From: Collybiopsis luxurians FD-317 M1
Lineage: Eukaryota; Basidiomycota; Agaricomycetes; Agaricales; Omphalotaceae
Direction of reading: 5' to 3'
Assembly: GCA_000827265.1 (NCBI GenBank)
Contig: KN834772.1
Location: forward strand, 237,526-301,525
DNA: 64,000 nucleotides
In this document: one piece after another, positions 33,896 to 46,689 of the stretch
How the letters are laid out: each line of letters starts with the position of its first letter
Numbering within the stretch: the first letter of the stretch is position 1
Made by a program: the position numbers and the translations under genes
Notes under the pieces: model-generated
Databases searched by the model: none
The model's input: only the letters and a program-made list of their open reading frames with translations
Told to the model about the DNA's origin: nothing

Positions 33896-34325
33896 AGCGA
33901 GTTTACCATCTTCCAAAAACAAATGGAGAACACTGATCTGCATTTTCTTCCTTCTGATTCCTCTTACAAGGTTTTGACTAACATTTGTGATCGCAGCCCT
34001 TCAGATAGCTCGTGTTTGGCTCAGAATATACATATAATGTATCCTCAAATACATATCACTAGTTTCCTGTGAAATCGCTCGACAGCGAACTTGAATAACA
34101 CAATTATATGACTCAGAAATCCGGTTGTACTCAACGTACTGTTTTGGCTGTCGAGGAACTTCGGTGTTGTGAAGACGACCACCAGTACGTAGGGCCAAGC
34201 GAGTTATTGTACTGGTGGTCAAGTAATTACAACCCTAGATTAGGTCCACCGTGGCACACGTGTGGGGTGAAAATCTTGCTTCGTTTCACCCTCTTATCCA
34301 ATCCCCATCTGCAGTCTTAGAGACT
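33896..34325. other. Promoter region of cluster 2 copy 3
   Basis: No gene. Contains the shared 14-mer CCCTAGATTAGGTC. Confidence 0.45.
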
Positions 34326-35966
34326 ATGTTTGATAATTCAGTGTTGACTCGCAATAGTGTGCGTGATCTAGAGGAGTGGTCGAGTGAGTCGTCTTTAACT
34401 CTGCTCACTTCCTTGTTCATGATCAAAAGCACCTGAGCGCCGTCGAGGGGACCAACCTCTAGATCCGATTCCGAACGAGATCTACTTGAAAATTCTCTCC
34501 GCTATTCATCACAAGGAAGAATTGAGAAATCTGGCCCTTGTTTGTCGATTTTTCGCTTCGATCGCCGTTCCAAAGCTTTTTCAGACGATTTTTATACGAT
34601 TCCGATACCGGCCATCATCGAAAACCTGGAAGGAGTCGCATACTAAACTCTATCATGTCCTTCATGAAGGTAGTGATCATCTCGCCGTCTCACTCCGCAA
34701 CTACATCCGAGAATGTAGAATTGCCATATCCTCGATTGGCCCCGAACCCACCAACCCTCCGGTATTCGCCTGTTACATGAAGGATCTGCTGAGTATGCGC
34801 AACCTGAGCACTCCCAATTTGAATTTTGTGGACTTGTCTCTAGATGTTCTTGAATACCTTCCACAGCTGTCCAGCTTAACATCCTTGGAATTAAACTGTT
34901 GCGGAGTCGGCAAGCTTTCCGTCGGTGGTCGCCTTCACCTGGAATCATTTTTTTTTGACTCGTCTCCGTAACACTCGATTAATTGGACCTGATTATGAGG
35001 ACTTCGTCCCACTTGCTGCAAACTCGCGTTTAACGAGCCTATGGATCGATTCCAACGAATTTTTGGAATGTTTGTCTTCTCAAAGTGTCGTCCCTCCCCT
35101 TCAGATTCTGGACTTCGTTTCTATTGATAATCTCCAACTTCTCTTCAAGCATCTGAGCTGTTTTTCAACATTAACCCACCTTAATCTCGATCTTGTACAA
35201 TGGCCTGACGTTCCTGAAGCCGAAAACGTGGTCGGCCTTTCGCGCGCTGAAGCACTTTCTCGAACCGAAGTTGATTTCGCTTTCCCTTTATCCAAGCTAC
35301 CTCACATAAAGCGTCTCTGCTGTCCTCCTCATCTAGCGTATCTGTTCGCGGGCCCTCATTGCCTCGAAGAGATCTCGTTCAGTTCGATGTTGGTCAATAG
35401 CGGAGATCTATTTGAGAAGGATAGCATTCACCTTTCGACGAGCATGAGGCTACTTTTTGATGGTCCCAACGTCAATTTACGGAAACTCATGGACCTACCT
35501 GGCGGCCTTGTGGAGGGGATACCAGGAGAAAGCTGGCATGGAAAGATGCAACATTGGTTCCCGCGACTGGAGTGCCTCGAATTTGTGCTCATTCTGAATG
35601 TTCCGGTAGAAGATGATAGAGAGTTTTACGAAATGGACTTTGAGGACTACAGGGACCAGTTCGAGGAGGTAAGTTTTAATTGCCTATGTGGTACGTGCAC
35701 TAGCCCTAGAATATTTTCGAGTCGACCAAACGATATCGACAGCTAATTCTTCTCTTCCCTAGCGATTAACGTGTTTCGCTCATACTTGGGGGCCATTGAA
35801 TACAGTCACAGAAATAGCCTTCGAGGTATTTGACGATGTGGCCGACGAAATTCCGATTGATGAAGAATGGTTCAAGGACTTCGCCTCTCGTCTGGAGCTA
35901 AAGAGCTTATTCCCGAATCTTTTCCAGATGATATTTGGAAATGTCGAGTATCATCCTGGCCACTGA
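34326..35966 (+). pseudogene. F-box-like protein, tandem cluster 2 copy 3, frameshift in a T run
   Basis: Layout: 34326-34383, 34430-35668, 35763-35966, which sum to 1501 nt, one more than a multiple of three. The extra base is in a run of nine T at 34948-34956 ('HLESFFF...'); eight T would restore the family alignment to 'FLTRLRNTRLIGPDYEDF'. Everything else is intact: F-box 'PLDPIPNEIYLKILSAIH', leucine-rich body, conserved last exon ('TWGPLNTVTEIAFEVFDD'). Homopolymer runs are a common place for assembly error, so this may be a functional gene. Confidence 0.78.
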
Positions 35967-36235
35967 TCCATCTTTGCGATTTGTCCCAAAATCAATGCGG
36001 CACGTTCTTCAGATGATGTTTTGTCCTTGATAGATAACTGTGTATCCTAGACGTTGTAGTTTCATATGGTCTATCCTGTTCTTGATAGATATCGAGTTTC
36101 CTCACTGAGTCTCAACTGAGTCTTATTCCAGCGACAACAGCGAGGATTGTTCCAGCAGCAATTCCGTGGTAGGCGACTGACTATCCAAATTGTGGCCCCA
36201 GTGTTTCGCATAGCTCTTTTTCCCTTTCAATAACA
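35967..36235. other. 3' flank of copy 3
   Basis: No gene; sequence shared with flanks of the other copies. Confidence 0.45.
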
Positions 36236-36470
36236 ACCCGGCGTGAGGAGCCTGAGTCACATACCAAATTCTACCTTGTTATTCCCGTTGAGGGCCATGA
36301 TCAGCTTGCCATCTCACTATGTAGCTACTTCAAGGAATGTAATATATTTTTTATGCATCCCCAAGACGGTACTGTACCGTCGTGTGTCTCTTACATGGAG
36401 GATTTGCCGATCATGCGAAACCTCACCGTGACCACAACTCTCGCTATGTTTCGTTTGGATTAGTTCTACA
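36236..36470 (+). pseudogene. Relic of a cluster-2 F-box gene (inner exon 2 fragment)
   Basis: GAGCCTGAGTCACATACCAA, then a stretch encoding 'GHDQLAISLC' and 'MEDLPIMRNL', matches residues of copies 1-3. The F-box and the C-terminal part are missing. This is the right edge of the array. Confidence 0.7.
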
Positions 36471-37113
36471 ACGTAACTCTTATTCCTCCTTTGAAGTACT
36501 ATTATAAGAACTCTGTGTAATTTCCTTATCTCCGACTGCTTTTGCACCGCTTTCCACTGGTTATTCGGTAATCTGACATTCAATAAAGGCTTTTTCCTTG
36601 TCGGTTGACGGGATTAAAAGTAATTTAATCCCTCTCCGACTTGACGCGGAGCGATTAAAGATAACAGCAGCCGCTCACCGGTCCCGAGTCCATGACTTGC
36701 CTACTTGAAGTGCTCAAGGTGAGAAGGCTACTTGTGGTAGAGATTGCTTTGTGTAAACACACAGCTGTGGTAGTAGCCAGAAAACGGAAGTCTCGAAGTC
36801 TGACTAGCTATAACTTTGCAATTCCGGAAGCTGACAGAGAAAGAACCATCTCCGTCCATAGGTTAGTTGGATGACAAGACTGCAAAGGTGACCTGTTCGA
36901 ATGCAGTATCGCGGCAATTGCACTGTTTCATTTTCATTCTCAAGTTTCCTAACTAAGACCTGTTATTCAATTGAGTACACAAAAGCCTATTTTTGTTACA
37001 GCCAATAAAGCAGGAAAGCGACGACGAATCTGAATAAAATAAAATACATATATTTAGCAATTGCCACCAAAAAAAAAATCTGAAGTCAATCCGTAGCAAG
37101 AAAAATCCTTTTT
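36471..37113. other. Intergenic; small imperfect hairpin
   Basis: Near 36601-36645 GTCGG..GGGATTAAA is followed by TTTAATCCC..CCGAC, an imperfect inverted repeat that might be a tiny MITE or a terminator-like stem. No gene. Confidence 0.4.
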
Positions 37114-39204
37114 TCAAAAGCGACTCCAGGCCGGGGTTCTCGCAGTCTCCGGCCCTTCAACAAACTTTCGTACACCCCGCGCGACTTGCTCCTTCATATC
37201 GGCAATCAACAAAGTACCCTCCGGCCCGATCTTACTCGCTTCCTGGACACTCAATCCCTCCATCCTCAAAGAAAGTTCCATATAGGCATCGAAAAGCCAC
37301 TCCCGCACACCATACTTATTCGCCAGCTCGATCTTCTCTGCGGGTTCAGCGAGATCCTCGAGCTGCGATATGGCGAGAGTACGGATTTGGGACATGTTGC
37401 AGGTGTGGGCGACGTGCAAGACAGAAGACCAGTCAGCAGTGGTTTTGGGGTCGTGTTGGAGGAGGTTTCTGAAAGATTTCAATGAGTCGTTAATATAAAG
37501 CAGGTGAGAGGAAGAACCGACCTTGGGTAGAATAACGAGAGGACAAGCTCGAATTGATGAGGCTCGACGCCACTTATGTGATTAACTCGCGGTCTCACGG
37601 CCGATGGTGACCATAGCGACGGAGCATGTTGTTGGATGAAGTATTCATGGATTTTGTACAACGTGTCCTTGACCTTTGTAAAGTTCAAGTAAGATCAACA
37701 GCCCGAATGAGCCAGAAAACGAATTTACCTGAATCGTGAAACTTCCATCCTCGAAGAAATACCGATGGTGGCGTTTGGCTGAATCGGGGAAGATGCTTGG
37801 CAGGTTGAGCCCGGTTGGCGTTCGAGCGTCCGGATGGAATGGAGGGAACGACACTGTGCTCTCACCCGGAGTCTGAGGAATCACTGGCGGAATGAAAGGA
37901 CGGACCGGTGAATTCCAGATCGGCGGCGGCATTGGAGGCGGCATTGGAGGCGGAATGGGGTCATGGCGCCAAGTCCAAGGAGGAATGGCTGGATTTGGAA
38001 CTGGAGTAGGCGCACGGAGATACGAGGAAGAAAGAAGAGGCTCTGGGGTGGGGACCCATGGATAAGAAGCCGCCCAGGGTGCACTCGAACGTCGATGGGG
38101 CGTAAACTTTGGAGCAGGAGGAGCATAGGGTGGATAGATAGACTGACGTGGTTTTGTCTTCGGGACAGGAGGGGGAAGAGTAGGACTGTAAGGAGAGAAT
38201 GCAGCAAACTGAGGTGGAGTTAAGATCTGAGGGAGGAAGGAATCTGTAGAAGTCTCTAATGACGCAGGAGGCAGAGTGTGACGACGCGCAGGGTAAAGAG
38301 GACTGCGAAGATTCTGAAGCCCAGGAAGCGGAGACACCTCCGAAGGAGGAATGTAGATCGGGAGATTGGCCGCACGTGGGGAGCGGTATCTCGATGATGG
38401 ATTTGGCGAAGGAGTGGCAATCGGTGTCACTGACACCGGCGAAGAAGAGGGACTTGAAAGGACCCTGGGGCTCCCGACGCCATCCCCATGTGAAGGAGGC
38501 AAAGACGACACGGGAGATAAGAGTATGGGAGTGGGTGTGCACTCCGATTCGTGATTTTCCGTGAGTAAAGATTGAGGCGTTGACATACGGGAGGCTGGAC
38601 TCTCTGAGCGTACATCCACTGTAGCCACTGGGGTAGATGGCGCCGAAAATTGTGGCGTTGACGTATGAGATGGCAGGCTCTCCGAGCGCATATCCACGGG
38701 AACCCTTGGCGTGGGCGGTGTTATGGTCTGATCATCCGGAGAAGGAGAAAGATCGGGCTTGGTTAAGTCTGAACGAAACGATATGGTCGGAAATTCAGCA
38801 GAAGACTTCAAGGTAGACGCCGAAAATTTACGGTTCATGGGAGCGGTGGCAGATGGGATGTGACGTTCATCGAATATATTGTAGAGTTCCATTCTGTGAA
38901 CTGACAGAGGCTGATACATGGTAGAGCTACGCTCAGTGGGGGCAGAGGGTGATGGCTGTGGCTGCTTTTTCGAATCGACCGCTGGCGCAGGCGAAGATGT
39001 ACGGACTGAGATATGTGACCGTGCGCTAGCTGGGGAGCTCAACAAGACACCGTCATAGTCGGACAGTGGGCTCGACGCTCGCTTTGTGGGCCCATTTCCT
39101 CGAATCCACATCACTTCGAATGGGTTCTCGGCCTCCTCAATGACAGTACTGGTTTGCGAAGTATTAGAGTGAGAGGTTTCAGGCTTGAACTCCAGAATCA
39201 TCAT
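37114..39204 (-). CDS. BTB/POZ domain protein with long proline-rich N-terminus (660 aa)
   Basis: Model: complement of join(37114..37468, 37522..37673, 37729..39204), introns 55 and 53 nt. Residues 1 to about 475 are Ser/Pro/Thr-rich and probably disordered, with repeated 'RSESLPS'-type and 'PPPMPPPMPPP' segments. From about residue 478 'HHRYFFEDGSFTIQVKDTLY' and 'KIHEYFIQQHAPSLW' form the start of a BTB fold as seen in many mushroom proteins; helices continue to 'AEKIELANKYGVREWLFDAY'. BTB domains mediate dimerisation and often recruit Cul3 ligases; the role here is unknown. The first ATG of the open frame was used; a later start is possible. Confidence 0.82.
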
Positions 39205-42200
39205 TGTGAATGGGCTAAAGCCGAAAGTCAGCGCAATATGATAAGGGAGGGGAGCTGCGTTGTTATCGTGGTATTGACGGGAGAGGTTATATGGGAATTC
39301 GACTGTGAGTCAACGTCACATATCATTTGTGACCGGGACCCTGGGGCCTGCCGTGCTCGACTGGACACGTGTGATGGGCGTGTCGGGAGGCGCCGCCCTT
39401 TACGATAATTTACGTTCGCGGCCGAATTACCGTTTGTTACTTGTAGGTAAGGATTGGAAGAATCGATGTTTCTGGTTAATATATCAAGATACGGACAAGA
39501 GATGACTGAAAATTGGAAGAAATACCAGTTTTTTATCTGTCGACTGACCGACAATTGTTACCGCAGCGCTTAGCGGGTTGGGACAATCATTGAATCAATA
39601 CAGCTTCTAGCGTTACGGCAATACATTCCCGCAAGAAGAAAGAGGCAAAAGAGGCAAATTCAAGACAAAAAGCTGTTGCGTTGGCCACAATGGAGATTGC
39701 CGGATATTTTATTGTCTTGCGGAATATCTCGAGAGCTGTACTTGCCTGTCGAAAGCAGTGAAGCCTCTGTAGGAAAGAGTAGGCGCACAACGCTTGATGG
39801 CGGTAATGAAACCCACCCTATAGAGACCCTCAATGGGGATCCCAAATGGATGTTTGGCCTCGTGTTAATGACTGTCAAGAAACCATATAATTAGGCGGTA
39901 GCCGGTCGTGCGTATCGAACGAATCCAGTGAGGTAAGACGATGTGCTCTAGCGAAGCTGCTTTCACAATATCTTTATGCCTGGACTTCAGCTGAAAGTCG
40001 TGACTGACATGAGGTATGAGGTATGATTGTGTTAGGCGGAGATGACGAGGAAGAAAAAAACCACGCAGATTGAGGCGAGTCCTTAGGTCTTAGGCCTTAG
40101 TTTTATAGAGCAACTGAAAACAATGCGAAACCGGCTTGTCTCATCTCTTCAGAATCCGCACTTCTTCATGGGAACCGCGACTCTGATTTCGCTTGTGAGA
40201 TGGGTTGAACTTGATATGGACGTGTTTAATACGTGTAAGGTAATTCTCAGTAGAAGAAAAAAATAGTTTTTACCTTTTTCCAGTCATCAGACGAATGCAG
40301 GGAGGGTTTTGACTGTTCCTCGTCGCGTCGCAGTTCAATTCAATTTAGCGCTCAAAAAGCCTAATGACGAGTACGTGACCCTTGCGTGATCTCCCAACTT
40401 CCAATCTACCAACGGGACAATGACACTGGACACCCACCCTGTTCGAGCTTTTTAGAGCTGCTTTACCATTTCTTCCAGGAAAAAATACTGGATCTGAGCA
40501 GTATGTTGCTTTACTGACTTAGTGGGTAAACCGATTGTCGCCTGTATGCTATACTAATTCTTTAGGCCTGAATTTTCAACGTGTTCCATTCAGTCCATCT
40601 GCAATGATTTCGAAAATGGCTCTTTGCTTGTGCTTGGCGTTTTTCTTGACTGTTTGATTAAGCCAGAAAAATGCATGCAAATCATTGAAAACCGGTATAC
40701 AGAACTGTTTTTCGACGAGTCTATCCCAATTTTTAGAACTCTTGGAACAGGACTCTACCCAGGGGAGCCCAAATCTCATCAGCTCGCTGCCTTTTTCCTC
40801 AGCCTCAACCGCAGATCGATGGGGTCACCGAAGTACAGCCAAACCAAATTCAAAGATGACCTATATCAAGACGTCAAAGTCTCACACAACTCATGCGGTT
40901 GACATAGTTTCTTACAGCGGTAATGTGCTAAATCACTCGGCAGGCCACTAGCCCAACTTGTGACTTTGCCCATTGACATCTCACGAAGATAGCTGCCTTC
41001 TGGAATGAAAACCTGCCTTCAGGACTGGCGAATCTCTCATGCATGCTGAATTTATTGGCTTGTACACAGACATGAAAGTCTGGAGTGAGACGTCAGTTTG
41101 ATTAAACTCTTTCTTTGCGCAGCCTGACTCGTGGATATACAGTAGAGCTTCTCCTGATGAGCATTGATGATAGAAACCAAGGTGAATGCTTGGTCTTCAA
41201 TCAGCTTGGGGGCGAGTCGCTGAATGCCCTCGATCAACAGTTAGTGGCTGATGCCACATTCCCGGATTCAGGTGTGTCCATGGACAGTAATTCAACTGAC
41301 ATTAAGTACAAGACCAGACTAGGACGTCCAAGTCGTAGATGCTGGAATGAAGGATCAGGGACAAGCGACTTTCTGTCAAGCTGACTTTGATTTTAAAAAA
41401 ACCAAACTACTACTTGAACCGCCCAGAGGTCGCACTTACCATGCTGATGGCTATCTCCAATGATACATATTCACGACAATGTTACTCTCTCTTTCTCATG
41501 TTGGTGGCACCCTGGTATTCTATCCCGGGGTTCCGGAACCCCGTTAATAACGTTCGCCGCGTGCTTGCCTAATTCGGGGCTTTAAAAGCAGATACGGTGA
41601 TTACTTCAAATCTCATATTCTCACAGGAAGCTGTGTTGAAAATTGAACTCCGTAGCTAGGTCGTGACTTCTTCCACTTCTCGGACGTCGGTAGAATTCTT
41701 CCTGACCGAGCTTACGTTGACCTTTTATCATCTCACCACGAACAACGACATTGCGAACGTTGCTCTATTAGGTGAATAACAGAAAGGCCGTGTCTCTTAA
41801 GAGTGTTCTGGATCTCTCGGAAAGGTGCCCCAAATTCAGCCAAGCCTCGCAGCTGGACATGCCTCCTCCCATGCGATTCAGGCAATCTCCTATGCCGTCT
41901 TCTCTCCGGAATCCGCAGCACAGCAAGCGTGCCCTCATCGACCAGAGATGGAAAGGTCTTCCTGAGGCCAGGCTCTGACCTATCTCTGCAACCTTGTATC
42001 TGCAGATCGGTACATGTGTATGCTTACCCTTCTACTGGCGCTATTCTCACCTCAGAGGTTCCCAGAAATCCGCTTCTTTTTGTGGTGGTTCGAGTTTGTG
42101 TCGTATCTGAATAGTCGAGTGAGTTTTCTCCATGTGTCGATGGTCGTATCTTTCAGAGGCTTCCTGAACGCCGTCTTTACTGTTTATCGTATATTGGGTC

Positions 42201-42862
42201 CCAGTGCTGATTATGTCTAAACATTTGTGGTTAATCTCGTTCAGTTGCCAAAGCTCAGAGTCGTCAACTCCATTCGCCAGCTCAGGGTCACTTTCAGAAC
42301 ATTCAAATTCGAGTACATTGTTTATATGTTTAGGGTTTTTAAACGTTCGTTTGTGCTTCCAGTCGTTTATAGGCTGGAGTTTTCCTGCTCCGGAGATGAC
42401 GTGAGTACCTTGAATCACTGTCCAGTCTTCTGTAACTAACTTTGACCTCGATTGCGAGGGGGCAAAATGCGAACTCTACAGACCCTTGGTCCTGGATTGA
42501 GTCGCCGGGTAAATGCGGCCGAATGTTAAATGGCGAGAGGTTCGACAAGGGTCGTCAGAGAGACGTTGGCACGTAAAATCTTTGAAAAAAACATGGCGAT
42601 TTGTATTGATCTATCATGTAGATTCCCGAACCGACATTCGTAATTCCCTATCAGCGGTCATTTTACTGAGATCGAAGGGTGCTGGCTGTAAAATGAAAAA
42701 CTCGAGGAGATGAGATTTTGATCGACGCACAAAGTGTATCGGCTCTAGGACCGGTCAATCTCAACCATGTTACAGATCCACGTTGCGGACCGTATTTCAA
42801 CGGTTCAGAGAGCCATGTACAAATCATCGTACATTACACCACCATATTCTCCTAATAATACG
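39205..42862. other. Long stretch without a confident gene
   Basis: Many short ORFs on both strands (the longest 123 codons, 42047-42418 minus) but none with a recognisable domain or a coherent exon chain. Stretches such as 40560-40900 look exon-like (start with intron-type signals) and may be a decayed gene. No RNA gene seen. Confidence 0.4.
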
Positions 42863-44951
42863 ATGGCCACTCAGTCAGTTTGGTTTTGGATTCCCGAGAC
42901 CAGCTAACGTTGGACTTTTTTCACAGAGAGTTCAGAGAAAAGGCGTCCATCACTAGCAACGGAGCTGCACCATTTCAAAACGGAGCTACACCGTTTCAAG
43001 CAAACGGAGGAGTCGGGCACGAAAATACCCACAGAGAAAGAGATCGTACATCTGCGCTTCTAGGAGAAGTGGTGAGTACCTACCATGAAAGAAGCACTCA
43101 TCAGAACTTAGGTGCTGTATTCTCAGCCGCGACTATGGCAAGAAGGCGACTACTACAAGTTTCCACCCAAACGACGCGGTGACCCATGGGAGGAAAGTAT
43201 GAAACGCGTGGATTTGTACGACGATGAAATGTCTCGAGCATGGAAGGAGGATGTTGATACACTGTTGGTTTTCGTAAGTTACTTTCTTCCGGACATTCCA
43301 TTACCCAGTTCGTCTAACTTACGAACTTTAGGCGGGCCTTTTTTCTGCTGCCGTGACGGCATTCGTGATCGAAAGCTATAAATGGTTGAATCCAAGCTTC
43401 AATAATGTCAATAACGACCTACTGCGGCAAATTGCTATGAAGCAACTGGATATCGTCGTGTCCAGTAGCCAAACAAACTTCGTACCCCAAGCAGCTTCGG
43501 TCCGTATCAATGCAGTATGGTTCCTTAGCCTCATTTTCAGCCTTTCGACGGTATTACTTGGAATTCTTTGCAAACAATGGCTCAGAGAGCATCGACGGGA
43601 TACGCCCTGCTCTTCGTCTAAAGAGGCGCTGGAGCTTCGCCAACTCCGTTATGATAGTTTGGAGCGGTGGGGGGTCCCAGCTCTTCTCGCTTCACTACCT
43701 TTGATTTTACAAGCAGCACTAGTACTGTTTTTCTATGGTGTCTTGGATCTTTTATGGTCGCTTAATATTACTGTGGCTGCAGTCTGCACTGCCGCTTCTG
43801 TAATAAGCGTATCAATTCCTTTCTTGACTACTATTCTTCCAGCATATTATCTACTTAAATACCGTGCCATCGCCAAGTTTGAGGATGATGTTCTTCTTTG
43901 CCCGTACAAATCTTCGCAGTCATGGCTTTTTTACAAGCTGACGACGATAGTTCTGCAACTTTTCTTCCATATCAAGGTCACCTTCCAAGACTGGGCCTCG
44001 TCCGACTTATACTTACTCCGCACCCATACCGAGAATCGACTTCATAGTATCTTTCTACTACGGGGTCTTCGGTGGATAGTGAAAACTTTTGGGGACAGTA
44101 TGGCAATGGCGAATCATATGTTTTACTGCTTTCAAACGCTTCCCGTCGACGTGGCGGCCCACGCCTCGGGAAATCCTGATGAACCCTCTCGCGACGCCGT
44201 GTATTACGAGTTCTTCAGGCATTCCGCTTGGGATCCCGATATTGGCAGGTTCGTTGCGGAGCTCTTCCTCCGCCAAATCAACTGTCAAAACGCCAATGCA
44301 CCCGAATATTCGTTCTGGGTTTTAGCCAGCATGGATTTCATTGGAGATGGTGAGCTATTGTTACGCCTAATCCTGTCATGTATGTCTCAGTATTTGGAGC
44401 ACACAGGGCAGAGACCTCAGCTACCTACCGAGTTTTTGCAGCAGATCATAGGGTCCATTCGATGCTTCTGTGCAGATAACCGTATCACCCTCCTCGACGT
44501 GGATCCTCTCATGATTGTATGCAAAAAGCTCTGGAGTCATCCTGACCCTGCAATCCGCCATCAATCTATTGTCCTAATCGATGACTTTCAAGCATGGATA
44601 TCTCGCACTCCCGAAGAGCTCCAGCGAGATTTCATTCCTAGTTTCGCATCGTCTATCAAAGATATTATCTATTCCGAAGATGAACGAGCACCCATGTCGG
44701 CTCTTATCCTTTCTGAGAAGGGACGAGAGTTTATCAAGTTTTTGGATCGACATCTCGCTGCGCAGGAAATCGATGTGGATGTGTACTCGCTTCAGGAGAT
44801 GCCTCCAATGTCGTGGCAGGAAGGGAAGGGGAAAGTGGCGAGGTTGTCTGGGCTTTCAACTGACTTTTTTGACAAGGCCAGCTTCGATTCGCGTATAAGG
44901 GTTACCAATGAGGAACCGTTGGACGTTAGTGATACGTATACTGTCGCGTAA
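42863..44951 (+). CDS. DUF6535 multi-pass membrane protein (645 aa)
   Basis: Model: join(42863..42873, 42927..43071, 43112..43273, 43332..44951). The phases close exactly. 'RRGDPWEESMKRVDLYDDEM', then 'AGLFSAAVTAFVIESYKWL' (first membrane helix, about residues 107-125), is the DUF6535 signature of Agaricomycetes. Helices follow at about 165-190 ('FLSLIFSLSTVLLGILCKQW'), 218-245 and 248-277. The C-terminal 370 residues are soluble and helical. The family is widespread and expanded in mushrooms; its function is unknown. The 11-nt first exon with donor GTCAGT and the 40-nt second intron are the weakest parts of the model. Confidence 0.85.
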
Positions 44952-45103
44952 CTTGATACCTTTCTGTAAACTCCATTATGACTCACATTGTATAGAATAT
45001 CTTAGATGACAGGATCAGTTCGTATCCGATCCCTTAGTAAAAATGTTCGCATTATTCCACTGACCATATGTCCTGAGGGACTTGTACTATCGAGATGCAG
45101 GTG

Positions 45104-45193
45104 TCCAATGTGGTGTAGTGGCTAACATTGCTGTCTTTCATATATACCAGGAATTTGATCACAGCAGCCCGGGGTTCGATTCCCCGCATTGGA
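45104..45193 (+). tRNA. tRNA-Glu (UUC) with intron
   Basis: Acceptor stem TCCAATG/CATTGGA pairs fully, T arm CGGGG-TTCGATT-CCCCG is perfect, anticodon stem GCTGT/ACAGC. The loop CTTTCA|C gives anticodon TTC. A 19-nt intron (45141-45159) sits one base after the anticodon, the canonical place for nuclear tRNA introns. Confidence 0.95.
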
Positions 45194-45352
45194 ATTTGAC
45201 CTTTCTTCTTGTGGTTTTTTTATTTAGTGACGAAGTTAAGTTACTATAAAGCTTCTAGATTACTTATCCCTCACTCGCGGGCAAAAACATTTTCTTTTTT
45301 TGATTCCAGATGTCGACCTATAACATCACGACGCCTTTGAATACATCGCCCG

Positions 45353-46689
45353 TTAATTTTCTTCCACACCCCTCCAAGTCCTCCGAAAAACCTCCGCCCA
45401 CATCTGATACACCTTCCCATTGGTGCCGCCCTGCCTAGACACAATCGCCTGCTCGATATGAACAAACTCGCCCCTGACTTTCCCGCTCGACGCTTTAGCA
45501 GCTGTAGTGCATACGTCATCCTCAGGAACACCATTGATCAAACGGCCGAATACGTTGGTTGTTGCTGTTAGAGATTTACAAGAGGGAGAATCGGAAGGGA
45601 GGGAGATGTTTCTCCATAGAGAGGCATTTTCAAAGGAGTTACTCAAAGTAGAGGAGGAAAGAAAGATGGTCCGAGCAGCGTCTCGAAGACGACGAGCGGG
45701 GACCTCTAGGGTTTCGTTCTGGTACCATGCAATTGAAGATGAGGAGGTGCCTGCAAAGGGATCGAGGGACGAAGTAAGAGGATGTCATTTTAACCAAGGG
45801 AGAAGGAATCACGTACCTAGACCACTCGATATGAACACCGTATCGTCTGGGCATGTGGAGTGCCCTTTTCCGTGCATTTGGACGTAAGCGCAAGTCTCGG
45901 ACGGACAACCGCCGTTTGAAATTTGCCATCTGCGTATGACTCCATTGGCGACGTTGAATGGTTCGTTCTACGCGGTCAACTGTGTCAAAAGTAAAGTTCA
46001 TTGAGGCATATGGAGTGACGTACCACATCGTGGGCAGGATCTGTCTTGTAATACACTGTCCTCGGATTACTAGGTATGATACAACCCGTCTGTACGCCAA
46101 ACGCCGACCGAAACCGTCCAGAAATTAATAAACTTCTCGCGCGCGCCATAGTGAATATCGCAGCTGCCTGTTGGGGCGTTTCAATATCTGCCTGGGGGTG
46201 GGGTGCAGACAGGTGAACGTTGCGGGAGACGAATGTAGGTGAGGCAGGTACGACGAAAAGACCCCATCCTTTAGCGTAGGTATGATTTTGGTACGGAGAT
46301 GAGATTGGGAAGGACGTAGTCTCCGAAAGTACGCAGTGCGTGCTGTGTGGGTTGGAATCAAATAACCGAGTTACGGCGTAAAAGTCTTTTAAAACGTCCG
46401 GCAAAATAACATCGGAACAGTCTCCCGCTTTAGCTTCTAACATTGCCCAAATGACGGCTTTCCACGCCGCAAGATTGTCCTTTGTAGGTTGAGCAGCCTC
46501 ATACGTAGAGACATCGTAAAAGTCTGGAGGGACGGTGAACGCGTCGAGGCAGGTTATAAGAGCGTCGAGTGAGCCGTTGGTACTGGATAAACAGTCTTTG
46601 GGTGAGAAATTTTGCTCTGGACTAGGCGTTGACCAGAAGCTAAGCCAGGTGAGAACGACAAAGATTAGAGCGAAGCTGAAGATGAACAT
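45353..46689 (-). CDS. Secreted or membrane-anchored protein, unknown family (404 aa)
   Basis: Model: complement of join(45353..45750, 45817..45967, 46024..46689), introns 56 and 66 nt. Residues 3-20 ('IFSFALIFVVLTWLSFW') are a signal peptide or signal anchor. The rest is hydrophilic with regularly spaced cysteines (for example 'NGGCPSETCAYV', 'GHSTCPDD'), several N-glycosylation sequons, and ends 'WAEVFRRTWRGVEEN'. No catalytic motif is recognised, so no enzyme class is proposed. A degenerate relative lies at 57.1-57.6 kb on the same strand, so the family has been duplicated locally. Confidence 0.72.

Noticed and set aside
36855..36925. Possible tRNA (B-box-like CTGTTCGAATGC)
   Set aside because: No matching acceptor or anticodon stem could be formed.
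37961..38542. 193-codon ORF and several others antisense or out of frame in the BTB gene
   Set aside because: Low-complexity shadows of the proline-rich exon.
46125..46361. 78-codon ORF on the minus strand
   Set aside because: Alternative frame of the secreted-protein first exon.
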